The notes below the pieces were generated by a model. That model saw nothing but the letters and a program-made list of their open reading frames with translations. It was not told where the DNA came from and searched no databases. A stretch of 64,000 nucleotides of DNA from Bacteroidetes bacterium UBA1935 (GTDB lineage Bacteria > Bacteroidota > Bacteroidia > Chitinophagales > Chitinophagaceae), in the NCBI GenBank assembly GCA_002337045.1, contig DDFF01000013.1:1-64000 (forward strand), given 5' to 3'. This document shows, one piece after another, positions 51,701-59,878 of the stretch. The number at the start of each line of letters is the position of its first letter. Position 1 is the stretch's first letter. A program made the translations under genes and the position numbers.

Positions 51701-52240
51701 ATGAAAAAAGTTGTTCTTACCTACGGTATCATTTCGGGTGTTATTCTGGGTGGCGTGTTGGCCATGTTCATCCCGTTATTGAAAGATGGTAATGATTATA
51801 TGGAAAAAGGCATGGTATATGGATTCTCATCCATGATATTAGGCTTCAGTATGATATATTTTGCCATAGCCAGTTTTAAGAAAAACAACGGAACAGTTAG
51901 CATCAAGCAAGGGCTTATAATAGGTTCGCTTATTACATTAATTGGTTGTTTTATGTACGCATGTGCATGGATGGTTATATACAGCAACTTTGCCCCCGAC
52001 TTTGGAGATAAGTATGCAGATGTTATGGTGAAAAGTATTAATGCATCAACAAAACTATCTGATGCTGAAAAAGCAAAACAAGTAGAAGAGATTACTTCTA
52101 ATATGACTTTGTACAAAAACAATGCATTCTATCGTTTCGGGATGACGTTTATGGAACCATTATTTGTTGGCGTAATCATCAGTATCATCGCATCATTGAT
52201 ACTTTTTACAAGAAAGAAACAAACTCCGTCTGTTGCGTAA
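51701..52240 (+). CDS. DUF4199 membrane protein
   Basis: A 179-residue protein with four hydrophobic helices (about 5-25, 38-58, 68-92 and 148-170) and a soluble loop between the third and fourth that is Lys/Asp-rich (about 95-140). This is the layout of DUF4199, a Bacteroidota-specific family of unknown function. A C-terminal Arg-Lys-Lys-rich tail follows helix 4. It has a hairpin terminator 20 bp after the stop. The neighbouring membrane-tethered LuxR protein on the same strand may control it, but that is inference from position only. Confidence 0.85.
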   Translation: MKKVVLTYGIISGVILGGVLAMFIPLLKDGNDYMEKGMVYGFSSMILGFSMIYFAIASFKKNNGTVSIKQGLIIGSLITLIGCFMYACAWMVIYSNFAPDFGDKYADVMVKSINASTKLSDAEKAKQVEEITSNMTLYKNNAFYRFGMTFMEPLFVGVIISIIASLILFTRKKQTPSVA

Positions 52241-52259
52241 GGTATATCTCAATATATTT

Positions 52260-52290
52260 GCTCCCCTCTAAAAATAAGGGGAGCTTTTTT
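52260..52290 (+). terminator. Terminator whose T-tract touches the next start codon
   Basis: Stem GCTCCCCT (52260-52267) / AGGGGAGC (52277-52284), 9-nt loop, then six T residues (52285-52290). The ATG of the next gene begins at 52291. It is well placed to end the DUF4199 transcript. Confidence 0.85.
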
Positions 52291-52827
52291 ATGCACCATA
52301 GAAAATTGATTCTTTTCATTGCCTGTAGCCTGGATGGTTTTATTGCCGATAAAGATGGCGGCCTCGGCTGGCTGGATATGGTAGCTGCCGAAGGACAGGA
52401 CTACGGATATAGTGATATCGTAAAACAAACAGATACTTTCATTCTGGGACGTAAGACGTACGAAAAAGTACTCACCTTCGGTATGCCCTTTCCGCACGAT
52501 GACAGGCAGACCTATGTGATAACAAGTACACCAAAAGCATCCGAAAATAACCTGCATTTCTATAATGGTAATGTTGCCGATTTACTGAAAGATTTGCGCA
52601 GTAAAGAAGGTAAGGACATTCATCTGGATGGTGGCGGGCAGGTTATCCATTCCTTTATGAAGGAAAATCTGATAGATGAATATATCATTTCCATTATCCC
52701 TACGCTGCTGGGCGATGGTATACCATTGTTTGTTGCAGGGGGTAAACAACAGACAGACCTGGAACTGCTGAAAAGCACATCTTACCCTAGCGGACTGGTG
52801 CAGCTACACTATTGTAGAAGAAAATAG
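52291..52827 (+). CDS. Dihydrofolate reductase-fold (RibD C-terminal-like) reductase
   Basis: A 178-residue NADPH-dependent reductase-like protein. It begins RKLILFIACSLDGFIADKDGG (in parts), the signature start of the RibD_C/YwjB family, with ILGRKTYEKVL, YVITSTPKA, IHLDGGGQVI and IPTLLGDGIPLF following. I chose ATG 52291 rather than an in-frame start at 52258, because the earlier one lies inside a terminator hairpin. Homologues are often misnamed DHFR; the true substrate is usually unknown. It is the first gene after a strong terminator, with no visible promoter of its own. Confidence 0.88.
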   Translation: MHHRKLILFIACSLDGFIADKDGGLGWLDMVAAEGQDYGYSDIVKQTDTFILGRKTYEKVLTFGMPFPHDDRQTYVITSTPKASENNLHFYNGNVADLLKDLRSKEGKDIHLDGGGQVIHSFMKENLIDEYIISIIPTLLGDGIPLFVAGGKQQTDLELLKSTSYPSGLVQLHYCRRK

Positions 52828-52893
52828 GCTGCAGAATATCAGGTTTTTACATTCCGTAATAAACGGGTATTTTTAACCCAAACTATATATACT

Positions 52894-53751
52894 ATGCTCT
52901 GGAAAGGACGCAGACAAAGCGATAATGTTGAAGATGTACGTGGTGGCGGTGGTATGGGCGGCAAGGTAATAGGTGGTGGTATAGGTACACTGGTTATTGC
53001 TGCTATCATCTACTTTATGGGCGGAGACCCATCGCAGGTATTGCAACAGGCAGGTAATGTGCCTCAAGAGCAAACATCTAATGAACCATATCAGGAATCT
53101 GCACAGGAAAAAGAGCAGCGGGAGTTTGTTGCTACTATACTTGCCGAAACCGAGGATGTATGGAATAAACAGTTCCCGCAACAATTTGGTAAAAACTACG
53201 AAGAACCTAAGCTGCGGATATTTTCAGGAGAAACACAATCAGGCTGCGGTGGTGCAAGCAGTAGTATGGGGCCTTTTTATTGTCCCGGAGACAATATGGT
53301 TTACATAGATCTTTCCTTCTATGACGATTTGCAGAATAAACTTCACGCCCCCGGCGATTTTACGATGGCATATGTAGTAGCACACGAGGTCGGCCATCAT
53401 ATACAACATCTATTGGGTATCAGCGATAAAGTACATGCAATGCGCAGCAGGCTTAGCGAAGCTGAGTTTAATAAGTTATCTGTAAAGCTGGAACTGCAAG
53501 CTGATTTTCTGGCGGGTGTTTGGGCGCACTATACACAAACAAAAGGCATCATTGAACCGGGTGATATTGAAGAAGCACTTAATGCCGCCAATGCCATTGG
53601 CGATGACCGACTGCAAAAACAAGCTACCGGCCGTGTGGTGCCCGATGCATTTACGCATGGTACATCTGCGCAGCGTATGCATTGGTTCAAAAAAGGATAT
53701 GAAACCGGCGATGTAGAGCAGGGAGATACTTTTAATGCAGCAGAACTGTAA
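52894..53751 (+). CDS. YpfJ-like neutral zinc metallopeptidase
   Basis: A 285-residue protein of the YpfJ/KPN_02809 family. It starts with the conserved MLWKGRRQSDNVEDVRGG and has one membrane helix (about 28-45, Gly/Ile-rich), which anchors a periplasmic domain. The zinc site is HEVGHHIQHLLG (about 167-178), a HExxH motif with a third ligand probably in ELQADFLAGVWA (about 200-211). CGGASSSMGPFYCPGD is another family block. Its role in the cell is poorly known. It is 66 bp after the reductase gene and converges closely on the minus-strand porin-like gene. Confidence 0.93.
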   Translation: MLWKGRRQSDNVEDVRGGGGMGGKVIGGGIGTLVIAAIIYFMGGDPSQVLQQAGNVPQEQTSNEPYQESAQEKEQREFVATILAETEDVWNKQFPQQFGKNYEEPKLRIFSGETQSGCGGASSSMGPFYCPGDNMVYIDLSFYDDLQNKLHAPGDFTMAYVVAHEVGHHIQHLLGISDKVHAMRSRLSEAEFNKLSVKLELQADFLAGVWAHYTQTKGIIEPGDIEEALNAANAIGDDRLQKQATGRVVPDAFTHGTSAQRMHWFKKGYETGDVEQGDTFNAAEL

Positions 53752-53754
53752 ACA

Positions 53755-54582
53755 CTATTCGTAATAGTCTGCATTCTGCATTTGCTGTGGTATACCTAAT
53801 GTAGGTATACGGAAAGCAAGCCCTAAACTTACAAAACCATTGTACTGGTCTTTGCGGATGCCGAAGCCTGTGCTAAGGTCTACCTGCCAATCGTTGGTAA
53901 TGAAGTAATATAAGCCAACACCTATATTATTATACAAATACCTGTTGCGGTAGTTGCCGTATGTTTCTATATAGCTGCCCAGTTGCGGAGAAAGCCTCAC
54001 ATTGGTTTTGAACGAGTATAAACCTGTAGCGCCTGTATTATTACCACTATAGTCTACACCCAGATTGGCAGACATCGATACAATATATGTAGGTTCGTAG
54101 CCCAGCAACAGCAAAGCACGCGTAGCCATATTACGTGGCTGATAATCAGCAGCCTGTCCTTTCAGCTTCAACAACCCTTGCAAACCTACTGACGGTGTGC
54201 GTGCATCACCTTCATTAATCGTATACCTCACCCCTATTGCAGTAAGGCTAACGCCTGATGCAGGCATTTTTATGTTATTGATATCTATTTTATCGTTGCG
54301 TGTTTCGGCAAGCAGGTTCAGTTCCAGCTTGTTGGTAATGCCATAGCATATCAGCGCATTGGCATAGGTAGCATTGTTATAATAAACAGAAGTATCATCT
54401 CTGCGGCCATCCCAAGCTTTGTAGCCTGCCAGATGAAACTGCAACACACCCTTGCCCACCGTGTTGGGGCCTATGGTAACACCCGGCCTTACAGAACGTA
54501 TGGCTGGTGTGTATTGAGCATCGGCATGTGTGGCACACAAGCCAATGGCTATTACCGATAATATGCGCTTCAATGTATACAT
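53755..54582 (-). CDS. Outer-membrane beta-barrel/transporter-like protein
   Basis: A 275-residue exported protein. A signal peptide (about 1-22, ending THADAQ) is followed by a beta-rich mature part. The opening segment (RPGVTIGPNTVGKGVLQFHLAG) matches the phenol-degradation MetA-like outer-membrane family often called 'transporter' (PF13557). Later strands, such as RYTINEGDARTPSVGLQGLLKLKG (in parts) and NDWQVDLSTGFGIRKDQYNGF, fit repeated amphipathic strands of a barrel. The gene is on the minus strand and ends 3 bp from the zinc peptidase stop. The transported compound is unknown. Confidence 0.8.
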   Translation of the reverse strand: MYTLKRILSVIAIGLCATHADAQYTPAIRSVRPGVTIGPNTVGKGVLQFHLAGYKAWDGRRDDTSVYYNNATYANALICYGITNKLELNLLAETRNDKIDINNIKMPASGVSLTAIGVRYTINEGDARTPSVGLQGLLKLKGQAADYQPRNMATRALLLLGYEPTYIVSMSANLGVDYSGNNTGATGLYSFKTNVRLSPQLGSYIETYGNYRNRYLYNNIGVGLYYFITNDWQVDLSTGFGIRKDQYNGFVSLGLAFRIPTLGIPQQMQNADYYE

Positions 54583-54596
54583 ATAGAGGACTGTAA

Positions 54597-54612
54597 AAGT
54601 ATTATAATACTT
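54597..54612. promoter_or_regulatory. 16-bp perfect palindrome between divergent genes
   Basis: AAGTATTATAATACTT, a perfect 8+8 palindrome, 14 bp upstream of the minus-strand porin-like gene and 127 bp upstream of the ftcD-like gene. Dyads of this size in divergent promoters often bind dimeric regulators. AT-rich palindromes also arise by chance, so the call is weak. Confidence 0.35.
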
Positions 54613-54713
54613 CTATATCATTTGTTATTCGGTGGTTAAAGAAAGGGCAGTTTTTGAATAATCACGAAGAAAGGCATACGAGATTTCTTTCTTCTTTACT
54701 TGGTTCATTTAGC

Positions 54714-54721
54714 TATTTTTG
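54714..54721 (+). promoter_or_regulatory. -7 promoter box (TATTTTTG) of the ftcD-like gene
   Basis: Exact TAnnTTTG match 18 bp before the ATG at 54740. A -33 element at the preferred spacing is not clear. Confidence 0.45.
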
Positions 54722-54739
54722 CGCTCTCAACTACCAATA

Positions 54740-56428
54740 ATGAAAGACTTCAAAAATGCAATTATAGAGTGCGTGCCCAACTTCAGCGAGGGCCGCGATA
54801 TGAGTATCATCAAACAAATAACGGACGAGATAGAGAAAGTAGAAGGCGTAAGCCTGCTGGATGTAGACCCGGGCAAGGCTACTAACCGTACGGTAGTAAC
54901 GCTGGTGGGCAATCCGCATGCAGTGATAGAAGCGGCATTTCAGGCTATAAAGAAAGCAGGAGAAGTAATAGATATGCGCAACCACACGGGCGAACACCCG
55001 CGTATGGGCGCAACAGACGTTTGTCCGTTGATACCTATCAGTGGTATAACGATGGAAGAAACAGTAGAGTTTGCCAAAATGCTGGCAAAACGTGTAGGCG
55101 AAGAACTGAATATACCAACCTACCTATATGAATATGCTGCAAGTGCAGACTATCGCCGCAACCTGGCAGATATACGCAGTGGCGAATACGAAGGCTTTGC
55201 AGCAAAAATCACGAAGCCTGAATGGAACCCCGATTACGGACAGGCAGTATTTAATGAGAAGAGCGGTGCTACGGTGATAGGTGCGCGCGACTTCCTGATT
55301 GCATACAACGTAAACCTCAATACGACATCTACCCGCAGGGCAAATGCGGTAGCGTTCGATATTCGTGAAAAAGGCCGCCAGAAAACAGATGAGAAAGGTA
55401 AAGTAGTAAAAGACGCTAATGGTGAGGCCGTTTGGGTACCTGGTTTGCTGAAGAATGTAAAAGCGATTGGTTGGTTTATTGAAGAGTATGGTGTTGCGCA
55501 GATATCTATCAACCTGACGAATATGAACACTACCCCGCTGCATGTGGTATTTGATACTGCGTGTGAGCGTGCACAGGCACGTGGCCTGCGTGTAACGGGT
55601 AGCGAACTGGTAGGCCTTGTACCACTGCAGGCTATACTGGAAGCAGGTAAATTCTTCTTGCGCAAACAACAACGTAGTGTAGGTGTTAGCGAAAGCGAAT
55701 TGATAAAGATCGCTGTAAAATCACTGGGGCTGGACGAACTGGCACCGTTTGACCCTGAAAAGAAAATAATAGAATACCGCCTGCGCGACCTGAGCAGCAA
55801 AAAGCTGATAGGCATGACGCTGACGAAGTTTGCAGAAGAAACAGCGAGCGAGAGCCCTGCACCGGGTGGCGGTAGTATAGCTGCTTATTGTGGTGCATTG
55901 GGTGCGGCACTGGGTACAATGGTTGCCAACCTGTCTTCTCATAAAAAAGGCTGGGACGCACGTTGGGAAGAATTCAGCAACTATGCAGAAAAGGGCCAGC
56001 AACTGATGACAGATATGCTGAACCTTGTAGATGAAGATACCAATGCCTTCAACCAGATAATGGCTGCATTTAGCTTGCCAAAAGGAACTGACGGCGAAAA
56101 AGCTGCACGCAAAGCCGCGATAGATGCCGCAACCATCAATGCCATAAAAGTGCCATACCGTACTATGGAACTTGCGTTTGAGTCCTTCAACCTTGCCAAG
56201 AGTATGGCAGAGATTGGCAACCCTAACAGCGTGAGTGATGCGGGTGTAGGTGCGCTATGTGCACGTGCGGCTGTAAAGGGTGCTTACCTTAATGTTATCA
56301 TCAACGCGCAAGACCTGAAAGAACACCCTGAAGTGAAGCCACTGGTAGCAAAAGCAGCAGAAATGAATACCGTTGCAGATGCCAAAGAGAAAGAAGTATG
56401 GGATGTGGTGATGAGTAAGATGAAGTAA
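54740..56428 (+). CDS. ftcD: Glutamate formimidoyltransferase fused to formiminotetrahydrofolate cyclodeaminase
   Basis: A 562-residue bifunctional enzyme of histidine degradation. The N-terminal formiminotransferase half (about 1-330) shows ECVPNFSEGRD, HTGEHPRMGATD and TRRANAVAFDIREKGR. The C-terminal cyclodeaminase half (about 350-560) has the TASESPAPGGGSIAAYCGALGAAL block (in parts) of the FTCD_C family. Together they move formimino from formiminoglutamate to tetrahydrofolate and deaminate it to methenyl-THF. I chose ATG 54740; a TTG at 54719 lies inside the promoter. No other hut gene is in the window. A long hairpin terminator follows. Confidence 0.94.
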   Translation: MKDFKNAIIECVPNFSEGRDMSIIKQITDEIEKVEGVSLLDVDPGKATNRTVVTLVGNPHAVIEAAFQAIKKAGEVIDMRNHTGEHPRMGATDVCPLIPISGITMEETVEFAKMLAKRVGEELNIPTYLYEYAASADYRRNLADIRSGEYEGFAAKITKPEWNPDYGQAVFNEKSGATVIGARDFLIAYNVNLNTTSTRRANAVAFDIREKGRQKTDEKGKVVKDANGEAVWVPGLLKNVKAIGWFIEEYGVAQISINLTNMNTTPLHVVFDTACERAQARGLRVTGSELVGLVPLQAILEAGKFFLRKQQRSVGVSESELIKIAVKSLGLDELAPFDPEKKIIEYRLRDLSSKKLIGMTLTKFAEETASESPAPGGGSIAAYCGALGAALGTMVANLSSHKKGWDARWEEFSNYAEKGQQLMTDMLNLVDEDTNAFNQIMAAFSLPKGTDGEKAARKAAIDAATINAIKVPYRTMELAFESFNLAKSMAEIGNPNSVSDAGVGALCARAAVKGAYLNVIINAQDLKEHPEVKPLVAKAAEMNTVADAKEKEVWDVVMSKMK

Positions 56429-56447
56429 TATATTATAGATTTTATAC

Positions 56448-56487
56448 AAAGTGCTCGGTGCTCGGATTTCCGAGCACCGAGCACTTT
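56448..56487 (+). terminator. Long hairpin terminator after ftcD
   Basis: A near-perfect 19-bp inverted repeat (56448-56466 / 56469-56487) built from GTGCTCGG units, with a very small loop, followed by TTTATTTTTG. It shares a block of about 25 bp with the hairpin at 56768-56803. Confidence 0.8.
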
Positions 56488-56767
56488 ATTTTTGCATTTT
56501 CATATCACGGTTAAAGTATATTTATAAGATTGCCATTATTGTAAATGATATACCACCTTGCACTACTGTTAGTATATATATTATTGAGTAATTTTTGATA
56601 GTAAGATTATAATGGTGGTTATTAGATGGGTTTACAAGTAGTGGATACAATTTGGGTTTAACGAAGAGGCAAGTGGTTATTTCCAAACACAACAGGTGTC
56701 ATTAGTTGTGAGATTACCATTTTTACTTTTATTGATTATCAATGACTTGTGAAAGTTTGTAAAAAGA

Positions 56768-56803
56768 GGCCGCTCGGATTTCCGAGCACCGAGCACCCGA
56801 GCA
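56768..56803 (+). repeat. Second copy of the GAGCACCGAGCAC hairpin repeat
   Basis: The block from GCTCGGATTTCCGAGC through ACCGAGCAC seen in the ftcD terminator recurs here in the same orientation, flanked by CCGAGCAG and a T5 tract (56805 onward). The small stem CTCGG/CCGAG and alternative pairings are possible. Confidence 0.6.
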
Positions 56804-56876
56804 GTTTTTCTGTTCAGCATAATGTGTGTATTGGTATTAATTATAGCAGATACCGTACTGTGAACGAACTAAGTAG

Positions 56877-56884
56877 TAAATTTG
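56877..56884 (+). promoter_or_regulatory. -7 promoter box (TAAATTTG) of the bacilliredoxin gene
   Basis: Exact TAnnTTTG match, 21 bp before the ATG at 56906. No clear -33 TTTG at 19-20 bp. Confidence 0.45.
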
Positions 56885-56905
56885 CAGTCAAATTATAGAT
56901 TAATA

Positions 56906-57319
56906 ATGTATCCTACAGAAATAGTGGCCCCGATGAAGGCCGAAGTGACAAACCAGGGTTTTAAAGAATTGCTGACTCCTGCAGATGCTGATACTGCGCT
57001 GAAACAAAGCGGTACGGCCTTGTTATTCATCAACTCTGTTTGTGGTTGCTCTGCCGGTACTGCGCGTCCGGGTGTTATAATGGCTGTAAACAACGCTACA
57101 AAAAAACCAGACCAGATACTGACAACCTTTGCAGGTTATGATGTTGACGCTGTAAAACAGGCACGCAACTATCTGCTGCCTTACCCACCGTCTTCTCCTT
57201 GCATCGCATTGCTGAAAGACGGACAGGTAGTGCATATGATAGAGCGCCACATGATAGAAGGCCGCCCTGCGCAAATGATAGCGCAGAACTTGCTGCAGGC
57301 TTTTGAACAATACTGCTAA
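56906..57319 (+). CDS. Bacilliredoxin, BrxA/BrxB family
   Basis: A 137-residue thioredoxin-fold protein that removes bacillithiol from mixed disulfides. It begins MYPTEIVAPMKAEVTNQGF as in BrxA/B (YphP/YqiW) and has the active-site Cys46-Gly-Cys48 in NSVCGCSAGTARPG, the family signature. The end is typical (VHMIERHMIEGR). I chose ATG 56906; an upstream in-frame start (56882) lies inside the promoter box. It pairs functionally with bshA at 16485, 40 kb away. It is likely monocistronic, with a terminator at 57343. Confidence 0.93.
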   Translation: MYPTEIVAPMKAEVTNQGFKELLTPADADTALKQSGTALLFINSVCGCSAGTARPGVIMAVNNATKKPDQILTTFAGYDVDAVKQARNYLLPYPPSSPCIALLKDGQVVHMIERHMIEGRPAQMIAQNLLQAFEQYC

Positions 57320-57342
57320 TTCAGACAGAACATATAAAGTAC

Positions 57343-57378
57343 AAACGGGTGCAGGCTACTGTGCCCGTTTTTCTTTTA
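57343..57378 (+). terminator. Terminator of the bacilliredoxin gene
   Basis: Stem AAACGGG (57343-57349) / CCCGTTT (57364-57370) with a 14-nt loop and tail TTTTTCTTTTA. The tail overlaps the gmk -7 box (TATATTTG, 57379-57386). Confidence 0.65.
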
Positions 57379-57386
57379 TATATTTG
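57379..57386 (+). promoter_or_regulatory. -7 promoter box of gmk (TATATTTG)
   Basis: Exact consensus match 17 bp before the TTG start of gmk. It directly follows the U-tract of the upstream terminator. No clear -33 element. Confidence 0.5.
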
Positions 57387-57403
57387 CAGCCTAATTTTTT
57401 GTT

Positions 57404-57970
57404 TTGAAACAGGGTAAAATAGTCATCATCACTGCCCCGTCAGGTTCGGGAAAAACTACATTGGTAAAGCGTTTGCTGCAAAGATGCCCTCAACTGGCAT
57501 TTTCAATATCTGCATGTACACGCAACCCACGCCCGGGCGAGGTAAATGGTAAAGATTATCACTTCTATACAGAACAGGAATTTAAACAATTGATAGAACA
57601 GGATGCTTTTGTGGAATGGGAAATGGTGTATACGGGCAAATATTACGGTACACTGAAAACCGAAGTACAACGCATCTGGAATGAAGGCAACGCACCATTG
57701 GTAGATATTGATGTGATGGGTGCTATAGCCATACAAGAGAAATATCCTGACAATTCCATCAGCATATTCATCAAAGCGCCATCTATAGAAGAGCTGCGGA
57801 CAAGGCTTATAAAACGCGGTACGGAAACTCCTGAAACATTGGAAGAACGTATTGCTAAGGCTGAATACGAGCTGACGTTTGCACCACAATTCAATAAGAT
57901 AATTGTAAACGATGACCTTGAAGCTGCTACAGACGAACTGGTAGCTACGGTTAATAGCTTTCTGGCTTAA
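57404..57970 (+). CDS. gmk: Guanylate kinase
   Basis: A 188-residue enzyme that phosphorylates GMP to GDP with ATP. Start TTG 57404 gives KQGKIVIITAPSGSGKTTL, with the P-loop APSGSGKT at 11-18. GMP-binding blocks SISACTRNPRPGEVNGKDYHF and EWEMVYTGKYYGT are present, followed by the DIDVMGAIAIQ and RLIKRGTE lid regions. Length and motifs are normal. It converges on the TPR/HTH gene with 3 bp between stops. It is transcribed from its own -7 box behind the bacilliredoxin terminator. Confidence 0.96.
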   Translation: MKQGKIVIITAPSGSGKTTLVKRLLQRCPQLAFSISACTRNPRPGEVNGKDYHFYTEQEFKQLIEQDAFVEWEMVYTGKYYGTLKTEVQRIWNEGNAPLVDIDVMGAIAIQEKYPDNSISIFIKAPSIEELRTRLIKRGTETPETLEERIAKAEYELTFAPQFNKIIVNDDLEAATDELVATVNSFLA

Positions 57971-57973
57971 GGT

Positions 57974-59737
57974 TTAAATAATATCTACAAGGCTGTCTAT
58001 ATCGCCATCTTCAGGCAGGTTTAGTTTTTTCCTGAGCCTGTATTTGTAATTGCGTACACCCTGCATACTTACCCCCAGCATACCTGCCATCTCTTTGTTA
58101 GATAGCTTCAGCTTTGCCAATACCATAAATCGTGTTTCAGCAGGTGTCAGGTCGGGCAGTTTGTCTTTCAGCCTGTTCAGGTAGCCTATGTGTACTTTAT
58201 CGAAGTTGAACTTGAACTGCTCCCACTGGTCTTCTGTCAGTAGTATTGAGTTTTGCAACTGAGATAACACCTCTGTGTTAGGCGCCACTACCGTGCTTGT
58301 GGTTTGGTTTTGGTATTGTTCTATATCAGCACTTATTTTCTCAATCAGTTCATTTTTCTCGTGTATACTTCGGGTAAAGTCTGCCAGCTGTTTTGCTGCA
58401 TTTTCTAATTCCTGCTGCGCATGTAGTTTTTCAGTTTCGGCAAGTTGTGTTTTTTGACGGTATACCCTTTTTTGCCCGTTTATGAATACAATTATCAATG
58501 ATGAAGCAAGTACAATGATAACCAGCAATGCATTTCGTTTCAGCAGTTGCAGGCGTTTTTCATCATCTGCTTTTTGCAGCTCTGCCCTGTATTGCTGTAA
58601 TTGCAGTTTCTGTTCCTGAATGGCGAGCGCTTTTGTGTTTTTACGCATATCCATTACATCTTTAGCAATTCTGGCAGAGTCCATATACCTGTATGCAAGT
58701 GCGGTGTTACCTGTAGCATTGTAGTATTGCGCTATGATGTAAGACAGATGCTGCATATGCTGCTGTGGCTCGTGTGTGTAGTTCACCATTCGGCGGGCAC
58801 TATCCATGAGTGTTTTTACAGTCGTCCAGTCCTTACGTTGCAGGTATATATCGGTTAGTTTTATCAGCGAATTCACCCCGTTATCTGTTTCCCCCGATTT
58901 CAGGCTCAGTCTGATGTCTTCCTTCAGCATAGGTATGGCAATATCATATTGCTTTTGCAGGTAGTGGGTAATGCCAATATTACCTGTTATGATACCCATC
59001 CATACAGAGTCGTTGAGCGAGGTTGCAAGCTTGTGTACTTTATTGAAGTAATAGAGGGCAGAGTCGTATTTGCCATCATTCCTGTATATAAGTCCCAGCG
59101 TGTTTTGCAGATTGATGTAGGTAGATACTTTGTTTTTATTGTGCAACATAGACTCACCGTCGGGTACGTCGGTTTTGTCTGCTTCCATCATGTATTTCTG
59201 TGCATTGGCAAAGTCGCCAAAGTTGTAGTAGGCATGTGCTACGTGGTACAAGTGTTCTTTTTTGGTAGGGAAATCTTCTACAGTCAACTGCTGCATCAGG
59301 TAGTAGGAAGACAGAAACTGGTCTATCGCTTCCAGGTACTTCCCTTTTTTCTCCATATAATACCTGCCGAGGAATTGGCGGGCACGCACTTCTATCTGTG
59401 TCAGGTCATTTTTGGCTGCACGGTCTATCAACTGCTTGGCAATTGTTTCTACATCGGCCTTTTCGTTGTAGTTAATGGCACCATTGTAAGCTATATTTAA
59501 TAAGGTTGCTTCACACTCCAGTTCAATATCTTCCTCGTCCTTAGCTTCTTTGGCAAGTGTGTTGATGGCATTCAGAAAGGCTTGGGGGTTATCTCTCAGT
59601 GGGTAATTGTAATAAAAGACAGAATCTAACACTTTATGCCTTTCTGCATAGTGTTTATGCAGCAGGTATTCATATCGGGCAAATGATGTATAGGACAACA
59701 ACATCATCAGCCAGTATAGTATCAGCGTTCTCAGCAT
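57974..59737 (-). CDS. TPR sensor regulator with membrane helix and LuxR-like HTH
   Basis: A 587-residue protein built as signal/anchor (1-20), about seven to eight TPR-like helix pairs (about 40-370), one membrane helix (403-421), a coiled coil (about 422-475) and a C-terminal helix-turn-helix (about 529-573: LTPAETRFMVLAKLKLSNKEMA, in parts, and MQGVRNYKYRLRKKL). The TPR part should face the periplasm and the HTH the cytoplasm, forming a membrane-spanning one-component regulator. This is a characteristic Bacteroidota design. It is divergent from the CNNM/CorC gene and converges with gmk (3 bp between stops). Confidence 0.86.
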   Translation of the reverse strand: MLRTLILYWLMMLLSYTSFARYEYLLHKHYAERHKVLDSVFYYNYPLRDNPQAFLNAINTLAKEAKDEEDIELECEATLLNIAYNGAINYNEKADVETIAKQLIDRAAKNDLTQIEVRARQFLGRYYMEKKGKYLEAIDQFLSSYYLMQQLTVEDFPTKKEHLYHVAHAYYNFGDFANAQKYMMEADKTDVPDGESMLHNKNKVSTYINLQNTLGLIYRNDGKYDSALYYFNKVHKLATSLNDSVWMGIITGNIGITHYLQKQYDIAIPMLKEDIRLSLKSGETDNGVNSLIKLTDIYLQRKDWTTVKTLMDSARRMVNYTHEPQQHMQHLSYIIAQYYNATGNTALAYRYMDSARIAKDVMDMRKNTKALAIQEQKLQLQQYRAELQKADDEKRLQLLKRNALLVIIVLASSLIIVFINGQKRVYRQKTQLAETEKLHAQQELENAAKQLADFTRSIHEKNELIEKISADIEQYQNQTTSTVVAPNTEVLSQLQNSILLTEDQWEQFKFNFDKVHIGYLNRLKDKLPDLTPAETRFMVLAKLKLSNKEMAGMLGVSMQGVRNYKYRLRKKLNLPEDGDIDSLVDII

Positions 59738-59864
59738 TTAATTAGCGTATTTTACCCCTTAGCCTCTATCCTATCTAACAAATTACAAGATAATGGTTTA
59801 TGGCAAATATTGTATAGGTTGTGTAGTGTATCTGTTAGTTAACAACTATTTATAGCATCTTTAC

Positions 59865-59872
59865 TATCTTTG
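59865..59872 (+). promoter_or_regulatory. -7 promoter box (TATCTTTG) of the CNNM gene
   Basis: Exact TAnnTTTG match ending 6 bp before the ATG at 59879, so the transcript should be leaderless or nearly so. Confidence 0.5.
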
Positions 59873-59878
59873 AAAAAT

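Larger units (their letters stand above)
56429..56905. other. 477-bp AT-rich intergenic region bounded by GAGCACCGAGCAC hairpins
   Basis: No coding frame or RNA gene is supported. The left end holds the ftcD terminator, the right third a second copy of its hairpin sequence, and the last 30 bp the -7 box of the bacilliredoxin gene. The roughly 280 bp between the two GC-rich hairpins are AT-rich and unassigned. Confidence 0.55.
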
